From Flagellimonas sp. MMG031 (lineage in GTDB: Bacteria > Bacteroidota > Bacteroidia > Flavobacteriales > Flavobacteriaceae), in contig NZ_CP157804.1 of NCBI RefSeq assembly GCF_040112705.1, positions 3,696,075 through 3,760,074 of the forward strand: DNA of 64,000 nucleotides. The letters are read 5' to 3'. A program made the position numbers and the translations under genes. Under the pieces are notes generated by a model that was given only the letters and a program-made list of their open reading frames with translations, was not told the origin of the DNA and searched no databases. Of the stretch, positions 8,164-17,579 are shown piece after piece. How positions within the stretch are numbered: position 1 is the first letter of the stretch; every line of letters begins with the position of its first letter.

Positions 8164-11046
8164 ATGAACACAGAGGTTTTTGCTGCCAGGCACATTGGCA
8201 TCACAGAAAGAGACTTGCCCCACATGCTCGAAACCATTGGGGTGGAAAGTATGGAACAGCTCATTTACGAGACCATTCCCGATGACATCAAACTTAAAAA
8301 ACCATTGGACCTTCCCCAGGGTATCAGCGAACACGAGTTCCTGAACCATCTGCATGCGTTGGCCAAAAAGAACAAGGTTTTTAAAAGCTACATTGGTCTA
8401 GGGTATCATGAGTCGCTAACACCTTCGGTCATCAAAAGAAATATTCTGGAAAATCCAGGATGGTATACCGCCTATACGCCATACCAGGCCGAGATTGCCC
8501 AAGGTAGATTGGAGGCCCTCCTGAACTTCCAGACCATGGTCGCCGACCTGACAGGTATGGAAATTGCTAATGCTTCGCTTTTGGACGAAAGTACCGCAGC
8601 TGCCGAAGCGATGAGCATGTTGTTCGAACTTCGTAGCCGCCAACAGAAAAAGGATGGTGCCGTAAAATTCTTCGTTTCTGAAGAGATACTTCCCCAAACC
8701 CTGAGTTTATTGGAAACACGTGCGATTCCTTTGGGCATTGAATTGGTTATTGGAGACCACGAAGCGTTCGATTTTTCATCTGATTTTTACGCTGCGCTCT
8801 TGCAATATCCCGGGAAGCACGGTCAGGTAAATGACTATGCATCTTTCGTGGAGAAAGCCAAAGCCAAGGACATTAAAGTGGCCGTTGCCGCAGATATCCT
8901 GAGTTTGGTGATGCTCACTCCTCCAGGGGAATGGGGGGTGGATGCCGTAGTGGGGACCACACAACGTTTCGGAATCCCATTGGGATATGGTGGACCACAC
9001 GCAGCCTTCTTCGCCACTAAAGAAGCCTATAAGCGAAATATTCCCGGTAGGATCATCGGAATTACAAAGGACACCGATGGCAACCCAGCCCTAAGGATGG
9101 CGCTCCAAACAAGGGAGCAGCACATTAAAAGGGACAAGGCAACCTCCAACATTTGTACTGCTCAGGTACTCTTGGCCGTCATGGCTGGAATGTACGCTGT
9201 ATTCCATGGACCGGAAGGTTTAAAATATATTGCCAATAGTGTTCACCAAAAGGCAAGGGCCTTCGATAAGGTTTTAAAACATTTGGGCCTTAATCAGCTT
9301 AATACTGGCTTTTTTGACACTTTGAAAGTTAAGATGGATAATGTTGATAAACTCAGAAAAATTGCGGAACATGTCGAGATCAATTTAAACTACATTGACC
9401 ATAATCATGTGTCCATCTCCTTTAATGAAGCTATCTCAAATGATGATATGCTAAAATTAATCAAGGTTTTTTCGAGTTATAAAGAGGCTACACCAAACGG
9501 CAATGAATCAAGCAAAGATTTCCACGCACAAATCGATAACACTTCTTCCGAAAAATCGATACCCCAATCTCTGCAAAGACAGGCTCCATTTATGCAGCAT
9601 GAAGTCTTTAATTCCTATCATTCGGAAACAGAGTTGATGCGCTACATCAAAAAATTGGAGCGAAAGGATTTGGCGTTGAACCACTCCATGATTTCTTTGG
9701 GCAGTTGTACCATGAAGCTGAACGCTGCTTCCGAAATGTTGCCATTAAGTTGGCCAGAATGGGGCAATATTCATCCCTTTGCGCCGATTGATCAGGCCCA
9801 AGGCTATCAGGAAGTGCTTACATCATTGGAAGAACAGTTGAATGTCATCACTGGTTTTGCGGCTACTTCCCTGCAACCCAACTCAGGGGCACAGGGCGAA
9901 TATGCGGGACTTATGGTGATACGTGCTTATCATGAATCCCGAGGGGAAGGGCATCGAAACATTTGTTTGATCCCATCATCGGCCCACGGAACCAATCCAG
10001 CGTCGGCTGTAATGGCAGGTATGCAAGTGGTGGTAACCAAAACCGATGAGAAAGGAAACATCGACATGGCGGATCTGAAAGAAAAAGCCAACAAATATGC
10101 CGATAATCTTGCTGCTTTGATGGTTACATACCCGTCCACTCATGGTGTTTTTGAGTCATCCATTAGGCAAATCACCAAACTCATCCACGACAATGGTGGA
10201 CAAGTCTATATGGACGGCGCCAACATGAATGCTCAGGTTGGACTCACCAATCCAGCGACCATTGGGGCCGATGTATGTCACCTTAACCTGCACAAAACCT
10301 TTGCCATTCCTCACGGAGGTGGTGGCCCAGGCGTAGGTCCTATTTGTGTGGCCGAGCAGTTAAAGCCCTTTTTGCCTACCAACCCTATGATCAAAACAGG
10401 AGGAGAAAAAGCGATTACAGCCATATCCGCAGCACCTTGGGGAAGTTCCTTGGTATGCCTGATTTCATATGGCTATATCAAAATGTTGGGTAGTGAAGGA
10501 CTTACCAAAGCAACAGAAGCCGCAATTTTGAATGCCAATTACATCAAAGACCGCCTAAAAGGTAAGTTTGATGTGCTCTATACGGGTGAGCGCGGACGTG
10601 CGGGGCACGAAATGATCATCGACTGTAGACCTTTTAAAGCGAATGGCATCGAAGTAACGGATATCGCCAAACGGCTTATCGATTATGGTTTCCATGCTCC
10701 TACGGTTTCTTTCCCAGTGGCCGGAACCATGATGATAGAACCGACCGAAAGCGAAAGTTTGGCCGAATTGGATCGTTTTTGTGATGCACTCTTGTCCATC
10801 CGAGCGGAAATTGACGAAGTTTCTGCCAACGAGACGGACAACGTACTCAAAAACGCTCCGCATACCCTCGCCATGCTGACCAGCGACTCTTGGAGCCATC
10901 CTTATAGTCGCGAAAAGGCCGCTTTCCCGCTGCCTTATGTGGCCGAAAACAAATTTTGGCCGAGCATCAGAAGGACAGATGAAGCGTTTGGGGATCGTAA
11001 TTTAATGTGCACTTGTGCACCCATTGAAGATTACGTAGAAGCGTAA
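8164..11046 (+). CDS. gcvP: Glycine dehydrogenase (decarboxylating), P-protein
   Basis: PLP enzyme of the glycine cleavage system. It decarboxylates glycine and passes the aminomethyl group to lipoylated H-protein. The 960-residue protein is the fused bacterial form with two homologous halves. The PLP lysine is in [18 protein letters not shown], and the glycine-rich [11 protein letters not shown] segment and the [10 protein letters not shown] motif are present. The start at [12 protein letters not shown] fits the family and follows a clear -7 box. No gcvT or gcvH gene is adjacent, so the system is dispersed, as is common in flavobacteria. A terminator follows. Confidence 0.97.
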   Translation: MNTEVFAARHIGITERDLPHMLETIGVESMEQLIYETIPDDIKLKKPLDLPQGISEHEFLNHLHALAKKNKVFKSYIGLGYHESLTPSVIKRNILENPGWYTAYTPYQAEIAQGRLEALLNFQTMVADLTGMEIANASLLDESTAAAEAMSMLFELRSRQQKKDGAVKFFVSEEILPQTLSLLETRAIPLGIELVIGDHEAFDFSSDFYAALLQYPGKHGQVNDYASFVEKAKAKDIKVAVAADILSLVMLTPPGEWGVDAVVGTTQRFGIPLGYGGPHAAFFATKEAYKRNIPGRIIGITKDTDGNPALRMALQTREQHIKRDKATSNICTAQVLLAVMAGMYAVFHGPEGLKYIANSVHQKARAFDKVLKHLGLNQLNTGFFDTLKVKMDNVDKLRKIAEHVEINLNYIDHNHVSISFNEAISNDDMLKLIKVFSSYKEATPNGNESSKDFHAQIDNTSSEKSIPQSLQRQAPFMQHEVFNSYHSETELMRYIKKLERKDLALNHSMISLGSCTMKLNAASEMLPLSWPEWGNIHPFAPIDQAQGYQEVLTSLEEQLNVITGFAATSLQPNSGAQGEYAGLMVIRAYHESRGEGHRNICLIPSSAHGTNPASAVMAGMQVVVTKTDEKGNIDMADLKEKANKYADNLAALMVTYPSTHGVFESSIRQITKLIHDNGGQVYMDGANMNAQVGLTNPATIGADVCHLNLHKTFAIPHGGGGPGVGPICVAEQLKPFLPTNPMIKTGGEKAITAISAAPWGSSLVCLISYGYIKMLGSEGLTKATEAAILNANYIKDRLKGKFDVLYTGERGRAGHEMIIDCRPFKANGIEVTDIAKRLIDYGFHAPTVSFPVAGTMMIEPTESESLAELDRFCDALLSIRAEIDEVSANETDNVLKNAPHTLAMLTSDSWSHPYSREKAAFPLPYVAENKFWPSIRRTDEAFGDRNLMCTCAPIEDYVEA

Positions 11047-11066
11047 AAACCATTATAAACCTTGAT

Positions 11067-11104
11067 AAAAAGCCTTGATCTTAAAAATAGACCAAGGCTT
11101 TTTT
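11067..11104 (+). terminator. Rho-independent terminator of gcvP
   Basis: AAAAAGCCTTG (11067-11077) pairs with CAAGGCTTTTT (11093-11103) around a 15-nt loop and ends in a T tract, 20 bp past the gcvP stop codon. Confidence 0.85.
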
Positions 11105-11148
11105 CGTATCCAGCGAGATATGGGTTATCTTTTGGATATTGTAAAATA

Positions 11149-11166
11149 TACTATGCATGCATAGTA
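11149..11166. promoter_or_regulatory. 18-bp perfect palindrome, likely repressor operator
   Basis: TACTATGCATGCATAGTA is its own reverse complement over all 18 bases. It lies 49 bp upstream of the ATG of the FabH-like gene, where a dimeric helix-turn-helix repressor (MarR or TetR style) would block transcription. No regulator gene is adjacent, so the binding protein is unknown. Confidence 0.55.
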
Positions 11167-11215
11167 ATTGATTGTAGCATACATTAACTTGTATTCATTA
11201 AAACCTCAACAACTC

Positions 11216-12274
11216 ATGAAAATCGGTATTACAGGCATTGGAAGTTATATCCCGTCCATCGTGACCAAGAATGAAGATTTCTTGCAGCATCAATTCATGG
11301 AGACGGATGGAACTGCATTTGAGCAACAGAACAATGTAATCATCGAAAAATTTCAAGCCATCACCGGAATCGCCAACCGTAGGTATGCCAAACCCGAACT
11401 AAAAACATCCGACCTTGGCTACTTGGCCGCTGAGGAAGCTATTTCCAACGCTGGAGTGGATAAGGAGGAGTTGGACTACATTATCTTCGCACACAACTTT
11501 GGCGACCTTACCCATGGTAAAATACAAGGAGACACCTTGCCCAGTTTGGCCACAAGGGTGAAACACTTATTGCGCATACAAAACCCTAAATGCGTAGCCT
11601 ACGACCTTATTTTTGGCTGTCCCGGTTGGATAGAGGGGCTGATTCAGGCCAATGCTTTCATTAAAAGTGGCATGGCCAAAAAATGTTTGGTCATTGGAGG
11701 AGAAACCCTTTCGAGGGTCGTGGACCATCATGACAGGGATAGTATGATTTTTTCTGATGGCGCCGGTGCTGCCATCGTAGAGGCCAATCCGCCACACGGC
11801 GAAATCCTGTCACACGCATCCGTTACTTACGCCAACGAAGAAGCCTATTATCTGTATTTCGACAAATCCAATAGTCCAGAGGCCTGTGCGGACACGCGGT
11901 ACATCAAAATGCAAGGCAGGAAAATTTACGAATTTGCCTGTATTAACGTGCCCAAGGCCATGGCAGCTTGTTTGGATGACAGCGGAGTAAGTATCGATGA
12001 GGTAAAGAAAATTTTTATCCATCAAGCCAACGAAAAAATGGATGAGGCCATTATTAAAAGGTTCTACAAAATATATGGTAAGGAAATACCCGAAAACGTG
12101 ATGCCCATGAGCATACAGGATTTGGGAAACAGTTCCGTAGCCACGGTTCCTACACTATTTGACCTGGTGTTGAAAGACAAACTTCCGAACCATCATGTAG
12201 AAAAAGGAGACGTGGTCATCTTTGCGAGCGTTGGGGCTGGCATGAACGTAAATGCGATTGTATACAGGTATTGA
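11216..12274 (+). CDS. 3-oxoacyl-ACP synthase III family protein (FabH-like)
   Basis: Thiolase-fold condensing enzyme of 352 residues. The KAS III triad is visible: Cys135 in LIFGCPGWIEG, His in FIHQANEKM and Asn in LGNSSVATVP. It probably condenses an acyl-CoA or acyl-ACP with malonyl-ACP, or makes a related thioester. The sequence is clearly diverged from housekeeping FabH (the usual ACAG around the nucleophile is FGCPG), so the substrate is open. The ATG at 11216 gives the canonical MKIGITGIGSYIP start; an upstream TTG at 11168 abuts the palindromic operator and is unlikely. It appears to be transcribed alone. Confidence 0.85.
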   Translation: MKIGITGIGSYIPSIVTKNEDFLQHQFMETDGTAFEQQNNVIIEKFQAITGIANRRYAKPELKTSDLGYLAAEEAISNAGVDKEELDYIIFAHNFGDLTHGKIQGDTLPSLATRVKHLLRIQNPKCVAYDLIFGCPGWIEGLIQANAFIKSGMAKKCLVIGGETLSRVVDHHDRDSMIFSDGAGAAIVEANPPHGEILSHASVTYANEEAYYLYFDKSNSPEACADTRYIKMQGRKIYEFACINVPKAMAACLDDSGVSIDEVKKIFIHQANEKMDEAIIKRFYKIYGKEIPENVMPMSIQDLGNSSVATVPTLFDLVLKDKLPNHHVEKGDVVIFASVGAGMNVNAIVYRY

Positions 12275-12377
12275 AATCCCGCTTCAAGTGCTTAAACTGA
12301 ACCAAATTGCCTTAACAGCATCGCACTAAACGCAAACTTAGTTGGGATTTGTTATTTGTTTTTTGGAATTTTAGCCC

Positions 12378-12905
12378 ATGTACGAAAACAACTTTCCCAA
12401 TAAGCGCTACAGACATACTTTAGCCTTTTTGAAAAAGCACATCGACCCTTCCGAAACCATTTTGGATTTAGGGGTTGAGAACCCCTTTTCAGAAATCATG
12501 AAATCCAACGGATATCAAGTAACCAACACCAAAGGTGAGGATTTGGATATCGATTTTAAAAAAGCCGCGAATTCGGATGCGGATGTGGTAACCGCCTTTG
12601 AAATTTTTGAGCATTTGGTCGCTCCCTTCAATATTTTGAAAGAAATAAAAGCCAACAAATTGGTCGCCAGTATTCCGATGCGTTTATGGTTTTCCCCTGC
12701 CTATCGCAGTAAAACAGACCCGTGGGACCGTCATTACCATGAATTTGAAGATTGGCAGTTTGATTGGCTTTTGGAAAAAGCGGGTTGGACGATCAAGGAT
12801 TCCGCAAAATGGACCAATCCCACGAAAAAGTTGGGCTTTCGTCCCCTACTCCGCTATTTTACCAATCGATATTATATTGTGTACGCCGAGCGAAGCACAA
12901 CCTAA
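12378..12905 (+). CDS. Class I SAM-dependent methyltransferase-like protein
   Basis: A 175-residue protein with a Rossmann-type methyltransferase pattern: motif I region TILDLGVENPFSEIM, then a DADVVTAFEIFEHL segment like the acidic and post-II motifs of ubiquinone/menaquinone-type methyltransferases. It is short for the family, and the usual GxGxG loop is replaced by GVENPF, so cofactor binding may be altered. The next gene, 37 bp downstream on the same strand, is a family 2 glycosyltransferase, which suggests a role in modifying a surface glycan or lipid. The substrate is unknown. Confidence 0.7.
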   Translation: MYENNFPNKRYRHTLAFLKKHIDPSETILDLGVENPFSEIMKSNGYQVTNTKGEDLDIDFKKAANSDADVVTAFEIFEHLVAPFNILKEIKANKLVASIPMRLWFSPAYRSKTDPWDRHYHEFEDWQFDWLLEKAGWTIKDSAKWTNPTKKLGFRPLLRYFTNRYYIVYAERSTT

Positions 12906-12942
12906 TTGGTGAGTTCCCGTTAAGCTTTTCAGATTTTAGCCC

Positions 12943-13788
12943 ATGCGCATCAGTATTATCATCCCGGCCCACAACGAAGCAGCTTTCTTGGAGGAGTGCC
13001 TCGATTCCTTTGTGAATCAGACCTATCTGCCCAATGAATTAATTGTGGTGGACGATAATTCTTCCGATGCAACCTTTGCCATTGCACAGGACTATGCCAA
13101 AAAGCACGAATGGATAAAAGTCGTTCAACGCAAATCGACGGATGAGCACATTCCGGGTAAAAAGGTGGTGGATACCTTTAACTTTGGATTGAAACACGTT
13201 TCGGCCTATGACCTCATTGGCAAGTTTGATGCCGATATCGTACTTCCTCCCAACTATTTTGACAACATGGTGAACCAGTTTCAGGCTAATTGGAAACTAG
13301 GGATGTGTTCGGGATTATTGTTCGTTCAAAATGGGGACCAATGGAAGTATGAGGACATTGCCAACAAAAACCATATCCGAGGCCCCATTAAACTGTATCA
13401 CAAAGCCTGTTTCCAAAAGATTGGTGGTTTATGTCCAGGGGTAGGATGGGACACAGTCGATACACTTTTGGCCCGATTCCATGATTTTGATACCGTAACC
13501 CTGCCCGAACTCAAGGTGAAACATCTTCGACCCACGGGCCATGGGTATAGCAGCAAAAACTATCAATCCAAAGGAGAGGCGATGTATCGGATGGGATACG
13601 GGCTTTTACTGACCAAAATTGCAGTCTTAAAAATGGCATGGCAGGCCAAAAGTCCCAAGTTATACCTCCAAGCGATATGGGGTTTTTTAAAGGCCTTAAT
13701 CCAGGGACAGGAAAAATATGTTTCCAAAAAAGAAGGCAAATTCATCAGAACATATCGTTGGAAAGGAATTTGCTCCAAAATCCAATAG
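12943..13788 (+). CDS. Family 2 glycosyltransferase
   Basis: GT-A fold glycosyltransferase of 281 residues. The N-terminal nucleotide-binding strand is ISIIIPAHNEA, the VVDDNSSD motif is at about residues 35-42, and the metal-binding DxD is Asp96-Ala-Asp98 in GKFDADIVLP. A C-terminal hydrophobic stretch (around LLLTKIAVLKMAW) suggests membrane association. It likely transfers a sugar from a nucleotide donor to a lipid or cell-surface glycan. It pairs with the upstream methyltransferase gene. The acceptor cannot be inferred. Confidence 0.88.
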   Translation: MRISIIIPAHNEAAFLEECLDSFVNQTYLPNELIVVDDNSSDATFAIAQDYAKKHEWIKVVQRKSTDEHIPGKKVVDTFNFGLKHVSAYDLIGKFDADIVLPPNYFDNMVNQFQANWKLGMCSGLLFVQNGDQWKYEDIANKNHIRGPIKLYHKACFQKIGGLCPGVGWDTVDTLLARFHDFDTVTLPELKVKHLRPTGHGYSSKNYQSKGEAMYRMGYGLLLTKIAVLKMAWQAKSPKLYLQAIWGFLKALIQGQEKYVSKKEGKFIRTYRWKGICSKIQ

Positions 13789-13894
13789 TCAACCAACACC
13801 CTAACTTATTTATTCGTAGTCAATTGCCTATTAAATCCATCGAATATTTTTACAGTGGTCATTAAATCCAACTACACGACCCCATTTTAGGGCT

Positions 13895-13963
13895 CATCCG
13901 TCAATTCAAAAGGCCCATCCGTCAATTCACTGCACATTTTATATTCAAACCATTGTATCTTTA
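13895..13963 (+). promoter_or_regulatory. LytTR-type operator and promoter of the repeat-protein gene
   Basis: Two identical 9-mers TCCGTCAAT at 13897-13905 and 13918-13926 are in direct orientation with a 12-bp spacer. Each matches 8 of 9 positions of the published LytTR consensus [TA][AC][CA]GTTN[AG][TG], for which a 12-13 bp spacer is typical. A -7-like box TATCTTTA follows at 13956-13963, 29 bp after the second 9-mer. The same arrangement occurs before the gene at 24203. The ATG at 14043 is 80 bp after the box. Confidence 0.65.
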
Positions 13964-14042
13964 AATCAGTATTCAGCATAACCCAAAAAAGTAGTTGTTC
14001 AATACATAGAACACCTATATAGTTCTAAAAAAAGGTTATGCT

Positions 14043-17000
14043 ATGAAATGGTTTCATCACATTACAAAGGTCTTACCGTTCGCTTTAGCGCTTATCGGTG
14101 TAAACTGGTATTCCCATGCGCAAATACCGGGACAGAGTTATTTCCCAAATGGTAACAATTATATAGAATATATTTATGGAAATCATCCAGTAATTCTTTC
14201 CATCCCTCATGACGGTGATTTAAAACCGGATGAAATTCCAGATAGATCTTGTCCCAATTGTGTATATGGCAACGACACTGACACCCAAGAAATGGGAAGG
14301 GCAATGGCTCAAGCCTACTTTAACAAAACAGGGCATTACCCTTTTGTGGTCATCAATCGATTAGCTCGAATAAAGTTTGATGCCAACCGCAATAAGAATG
14401 AGGATGACAACGACAACAACCCTATCATTCAAGAAGCTTTTGACAATTACCACGCATACATTGCAGATGCCAAGAACAAGATTATCCAAGACTTTGGCAG
14501 AGGTCTTTTTATCGACATCCATGGACATGCCCACGATATTGAAAGGGTTGAACTAGGTTATACCCTAACCGGGCATGAACTTCGTCAAGCGGACGAGGTT
14601 TTGAACACTACTACCTTTATGAACCGCAACAGTATCAAAACCTTGGTTTATGAGAAAGTCGGTGAAATGACCCATGTACAGCTCATAAGGGGAGGACTAA
14701 GTTTAGGAAATTTGTTTCATGATAAAGGCTTCCCCACCGTACCAAGTGCTGCAGACCCCTTTCCGAAAGAAGGTGAACCTTATTTTAATGGTGGGTATAA
14801 TGTATGGATACATGGGTCACGATTAAATTCCGGAAATATTGATGGCATACAGATTGAAATCAATCAAGATGTGCGCTTTGATGCTGAAAGCAGTGCTCTT
14901 TTTGTTGATGCAGTGGCTACTAGCCTTATGGAATACCTCAGCTTACATTATGGGTTTGGTGTTATCGACTTTGATGGTGATGGTGTCCTGTCCAATTTGG
15001 ACTGTGATGATTTTAATGCCAACATCAACCCTAACACCAACGAGATTCCATACAATGGCATCGACGATGACTGTAATCCTGCAACACCAGATGATGACCT
15101 CGATGGAGATGGTTTCAACAACATGGATGACTGTGACGATGAAAACGCAGACATCAACCCCGGTTCAGACGAGATTCCATACAACGGTATCGATGATGAT
15201 TGTGACCCCGCGACTCCCGATGATGACCTTGATGGGGATGGTTTCAATAACGTAGATGACTGCGATGACAACAATTCCAACGTTAATCCCAACGCGGAAG
15301 AAGTTCCTTACAACGGCCTTGACGATGATTGCGACCCTGCCACTCCCGATGATGATCTCGATGGGGACGGTTTCAACAACGTGGACGACTGTGACGATGA
15401 AAATGCTGATGTCAACCCCAACTCAGACGAGATACCTTACAACGGAATCGACGACGATTGTAACCCTGCGACACCTGATGATGACCTCGATGGGGATGGT
15501 TTCAATAACGTAGATGACTGCGATGACAACAATGCCGATATCAGTCCAAATGCCGACGAGATTCCATACAACGGCATCGATGATGATTGCGACCCCGCGA
15601 CCTCCGATGATGATTTGGATGGAGACGGATTCAACAACGTGGAGGATTGCGATGACAACAATTCCAATATCAATCCAAATGCCGAAGAGATTCCATACAA
15701 TGGCATCGATGACGATTGCGACCCCACCACTTTGGATGACGATTTGGATGCGGATGGATTTAACCTAGTTGATGATTGCAACGATAATGATACTAGCATC
15801 AACCCCAATGCAATCGAGATTCCTTACAACGGCATCGACGACGACTGTAATCCAGCCACACCAGATAACGATTTGGATGGTGACGGTTTCAACAACATGG
15901 ATGACTGTGACGATGAAAATGCTGACATCAACCCCGGTTCAGACGAGATTCCATACAATGGCATCGACGATGACTGTAATCCTGCAACACCTGATGATGA
16001 CCTGGATGGAGATGGGTTCAACAACGTGGACGACTGTGATGATGAAAACCCAGACATCAATCCAAGTGTATCGGAAATCCCCTACAACGGAATCGACGAC
16101 GATTGTAACCCTACGACACCTGATGATGATTTGGATGGAGACGGATTCAACAACGTGGAGGATTGTGATGACAACAATGCCAATATCAATCCAAATGCCG
16201 ACGAGATACCCTACAATGGCATCGACGACGATTGTAACCCCGTGACCCCCGATGATGACCTCGATGGAGATGGTTTCAACAACATGGACGACTGTGACGA
16301 TGAAAACCCATACATCAATCCAAGCGTAGCGGAGATTCCCTACAACGGCATTGACGATGATTGCGACCCGGCCACTTTGGATGATGACCTCGACGGGGAC
16401 GGTTTCGACAATGCGCAGGACTGTGATGACAACAATGCCAACGTTAATCCCGACGCTGAAGAGATTCCTTACAACGGTCTTGACGATGATTGCGACCCCG
16501 CCACTTTGGATGACGATTTTGACGGGGACGGGTTCAACATTGCCGAGGACTGTAATGATAACAATGCTAATGTCAATCCAGGACTCAATGAGATTCCTTA
16601 TAACGGAATCGATGACGATTGCAATCCTGCCACTCCAGATGATGACCTCGATGGGGATGGTTTCAACAACATGGATGACTGTGACGACAACAATGCAAGC
16701 GTTCATCCCAATGCGGAAGAGATTCCCTACAACGGAATCGACGATGATTGTAACCCTGCGACACCTGATGATGACCTCGATGGGGATGGTTTCAATAACG
16801 TAGAGGATTGTGATGACAACATTGCCAACGTTAATCCCAACGCTGAAGAGGTTCCTTACAACGGCCTTGACGATGATTGCGACCCCGCCACTTTGGATGA
16901 TGACCTTGATGGGGACGGGTTCAACAACGTGGACGACTGTGACGATGAAAATGCTGATGTCAACCCCAACTCAGACGAGATACCTTACAACGGAATCGAC

Positions 17001-17561
17001 GACGACTGTAATCCCGCCACCCCAGATGATGACCTTGATGGGGATGGTTTCAATAATGTGGACGACTGTGACGATGAAAACCCAGACATCAATCCAAGCG
17101 TAGCGGAGATTCCCTACAACGGCATCGATGATGATTGTAACCCCGCGACACCTGATGATGACCTCGATGGGGATGGTTTCAACAACGTAGAGGATTGTGA
17201 TGACAACAACGCCAATATCAATCCAAATGCAGAAGAAATCTTCGACAATGATGTGGACGAAAATTGTGATGGCTTGATTGAGGTTACCCCAACAAAACCT
17301 GAAACATCTGTATCAGCAGGAAACGCTAAAGACTACCTATACATTTACCCCAACCCTGCAAATGATTTCATTTATATTGAAAAGTGGGACAAATATCAAT
17401 TCTTGGTCGAAATTTATGATGTCAACAAAAGACTTGTATTGCGTAAGTTTAACACGAATCAACTAAATATCCAGTCACTTGCCAATGGCATCTACTTCCT
17501 CATCTATTATGATGAAATGGGCGAAAGAATTGTCAAAAAATTGATCGTGGATAGAAAATAA
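14043..17561 (+). CDS. Secreted amidohydrolase-like protein with 18 MopE-type repeats and T9SS sorting domain
   Basis: The 1172-residue protein begins with a signal peptide (about residues 1-27, ending SHAQ). Residues 40-305 resemble the N-formylglutamate amidohydrolase family: SIPHDG with His56, FIDIHGH with Asp158/His160/His162, and GIQIEIN near 270 are candidate zinc and substrate motifs. Residues 310-1083 are 18 tandem 43-residue units with DLDGDGF, DCDD and PYNGxDDDC motifs, like the copper-binding MopE domain and calcium-binding DxDxDG loops. Residues from about 1095 form a type A T9SS sorting domain (YIYPNPANDFIYI...NGIYFL...KLIV). The protein should therefore be exported and anchored or released at the surface. 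Its substrate is unknown. A LytTR-like promoter lies upstream. Confidence 0.88.
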   Translation: MKWFHHITKVLPFALALIGVNWYSHAQIPGQSYFPNGNNYIEYIYGNHPVILSIPHDGDLKPDEIPDRSCPNCVYGNDTDTQEMGRAMAQAYFNKTGHYPFVVINRLARIKFDANRNKNEDDNDNNPIIQEAFDNYHAYIADAKNKIIQDFGRGLFIDIHGHAHDIERVELGYTLTGHELRQADEVLNTTTFMNRNSIKTLVYEKVGEMTHVQLIRGGLSLGNLFHDKGFPTVPSAADPFPKEGEPYFNGGYNVWIHGSRLNSGNIDGIQIEINQDVRFDAESSALFVDAVATSLMEYLSLHYGFGVIDFDGDGVLSNLDCDDFNANINPNTNEIPYNGIDDDCNPATPDDDLDGDGFNNMDDCDDENADINPGSDEIPYNGIDDDCDPATPDDDLDGDGFNNVDDCDDNNSNVNPNAEEVPYNGLDDDCDPATPDDDLDGDGFNNVDDCDDENADVNPNSDEIPYNGIDDDCNPATPDDDLDGDGFNNVDDCDDNNADISPNADEIPYNGIDDDCDPATSDDDLDGDGFNNVEDCDDNNSNINPNAEEIPYNGIDDDCDPTTLDDDLDADGFNLVDDCNDNDTSINPNAIEIPYNGIDDDCNPATPDNDLDGDGFNNMDDCDDENADINPGSDEIPYNGIDDDCNPATPDDDLDGDGFNNVDDCDDENPDINPSVSEIPYNGIDDDCNPTTPDDDLDGDGFNNVEDCDDNNANINPNADEIPYNGIDDDCNPVTPDDDLDGDGFNNMDDCDDENPYINPSVAEIPYNGIDDDCDPATLDDDLDGDGFDNAQDCDDNNANVNPDAEEIPYNGLDDDCDPATLDDDFDGDGFNIAEDCNDNNANVNPGLNEIPYNGIDDDCNPATPDDDLDGDGFNNMDDCDDNNASVHPNAEEIPYNGIDDDCNPATPDDDLDGDGFNNVEDCDDNIANVNPNAEEVPYNGLDDDCDPATLDDDLDGDGFNNVDDCDDENADVNPNSDEIPYNGIDDDCNPATPDDDLDGDGFNNVDDCDDENPDINPSVAEIPYNGIDDDCNPATPDDDLDGDGFNNVEDCDDNNANINPNAEEIFDNDVDENCDGLIEVTPTKPETSVSAGNAKDYLYIYPNPANDFIYIEKWDKYQFLVEIYDVNKRLVLRKFNTNQLNIQSLANGIYFLIYYDEMGERIVKKLIVDRK
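14970..17291 (+). repeat. 18 tandem in-frame 129-bp repeats (43 residues each)
   Basis: Eighteen units of exactly 129 bp follow each other without indels inside the gene at 14043. The first and last are diverged at their outer ends. Each unit has two cysteines (in DCDD and DDDC) and about 15 acidic residues. Units 4 and 16 are identical in protein sequence. The triplet 8-9-10 resembles 16-17-18 and the pair 3-4 resembles 15-16, so the array grew by duplication of multi-unit blocks. Confidence 0.95.
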
Positions 17562-17579
17562 TGGATTGCTTTACCGTTT

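Noticed and set aside
15939..16706. Long open frame (255 codons) on the minus strand across the repeat array, plus several shorter ones on both strands
   Set aside because: They are shadows of the low-complexity 129-bp repeats and give repetitive Val/Ile- or Ser-rich nonsense; the plus-strand gene has signal, domain and sorting sequences.
14970..17291. Regular tandem repeats considered as a CRISPR-like array
   Set aside because: Units are 129 bp, in frame, adjacent and without unique spacers; they encode protein repeats.
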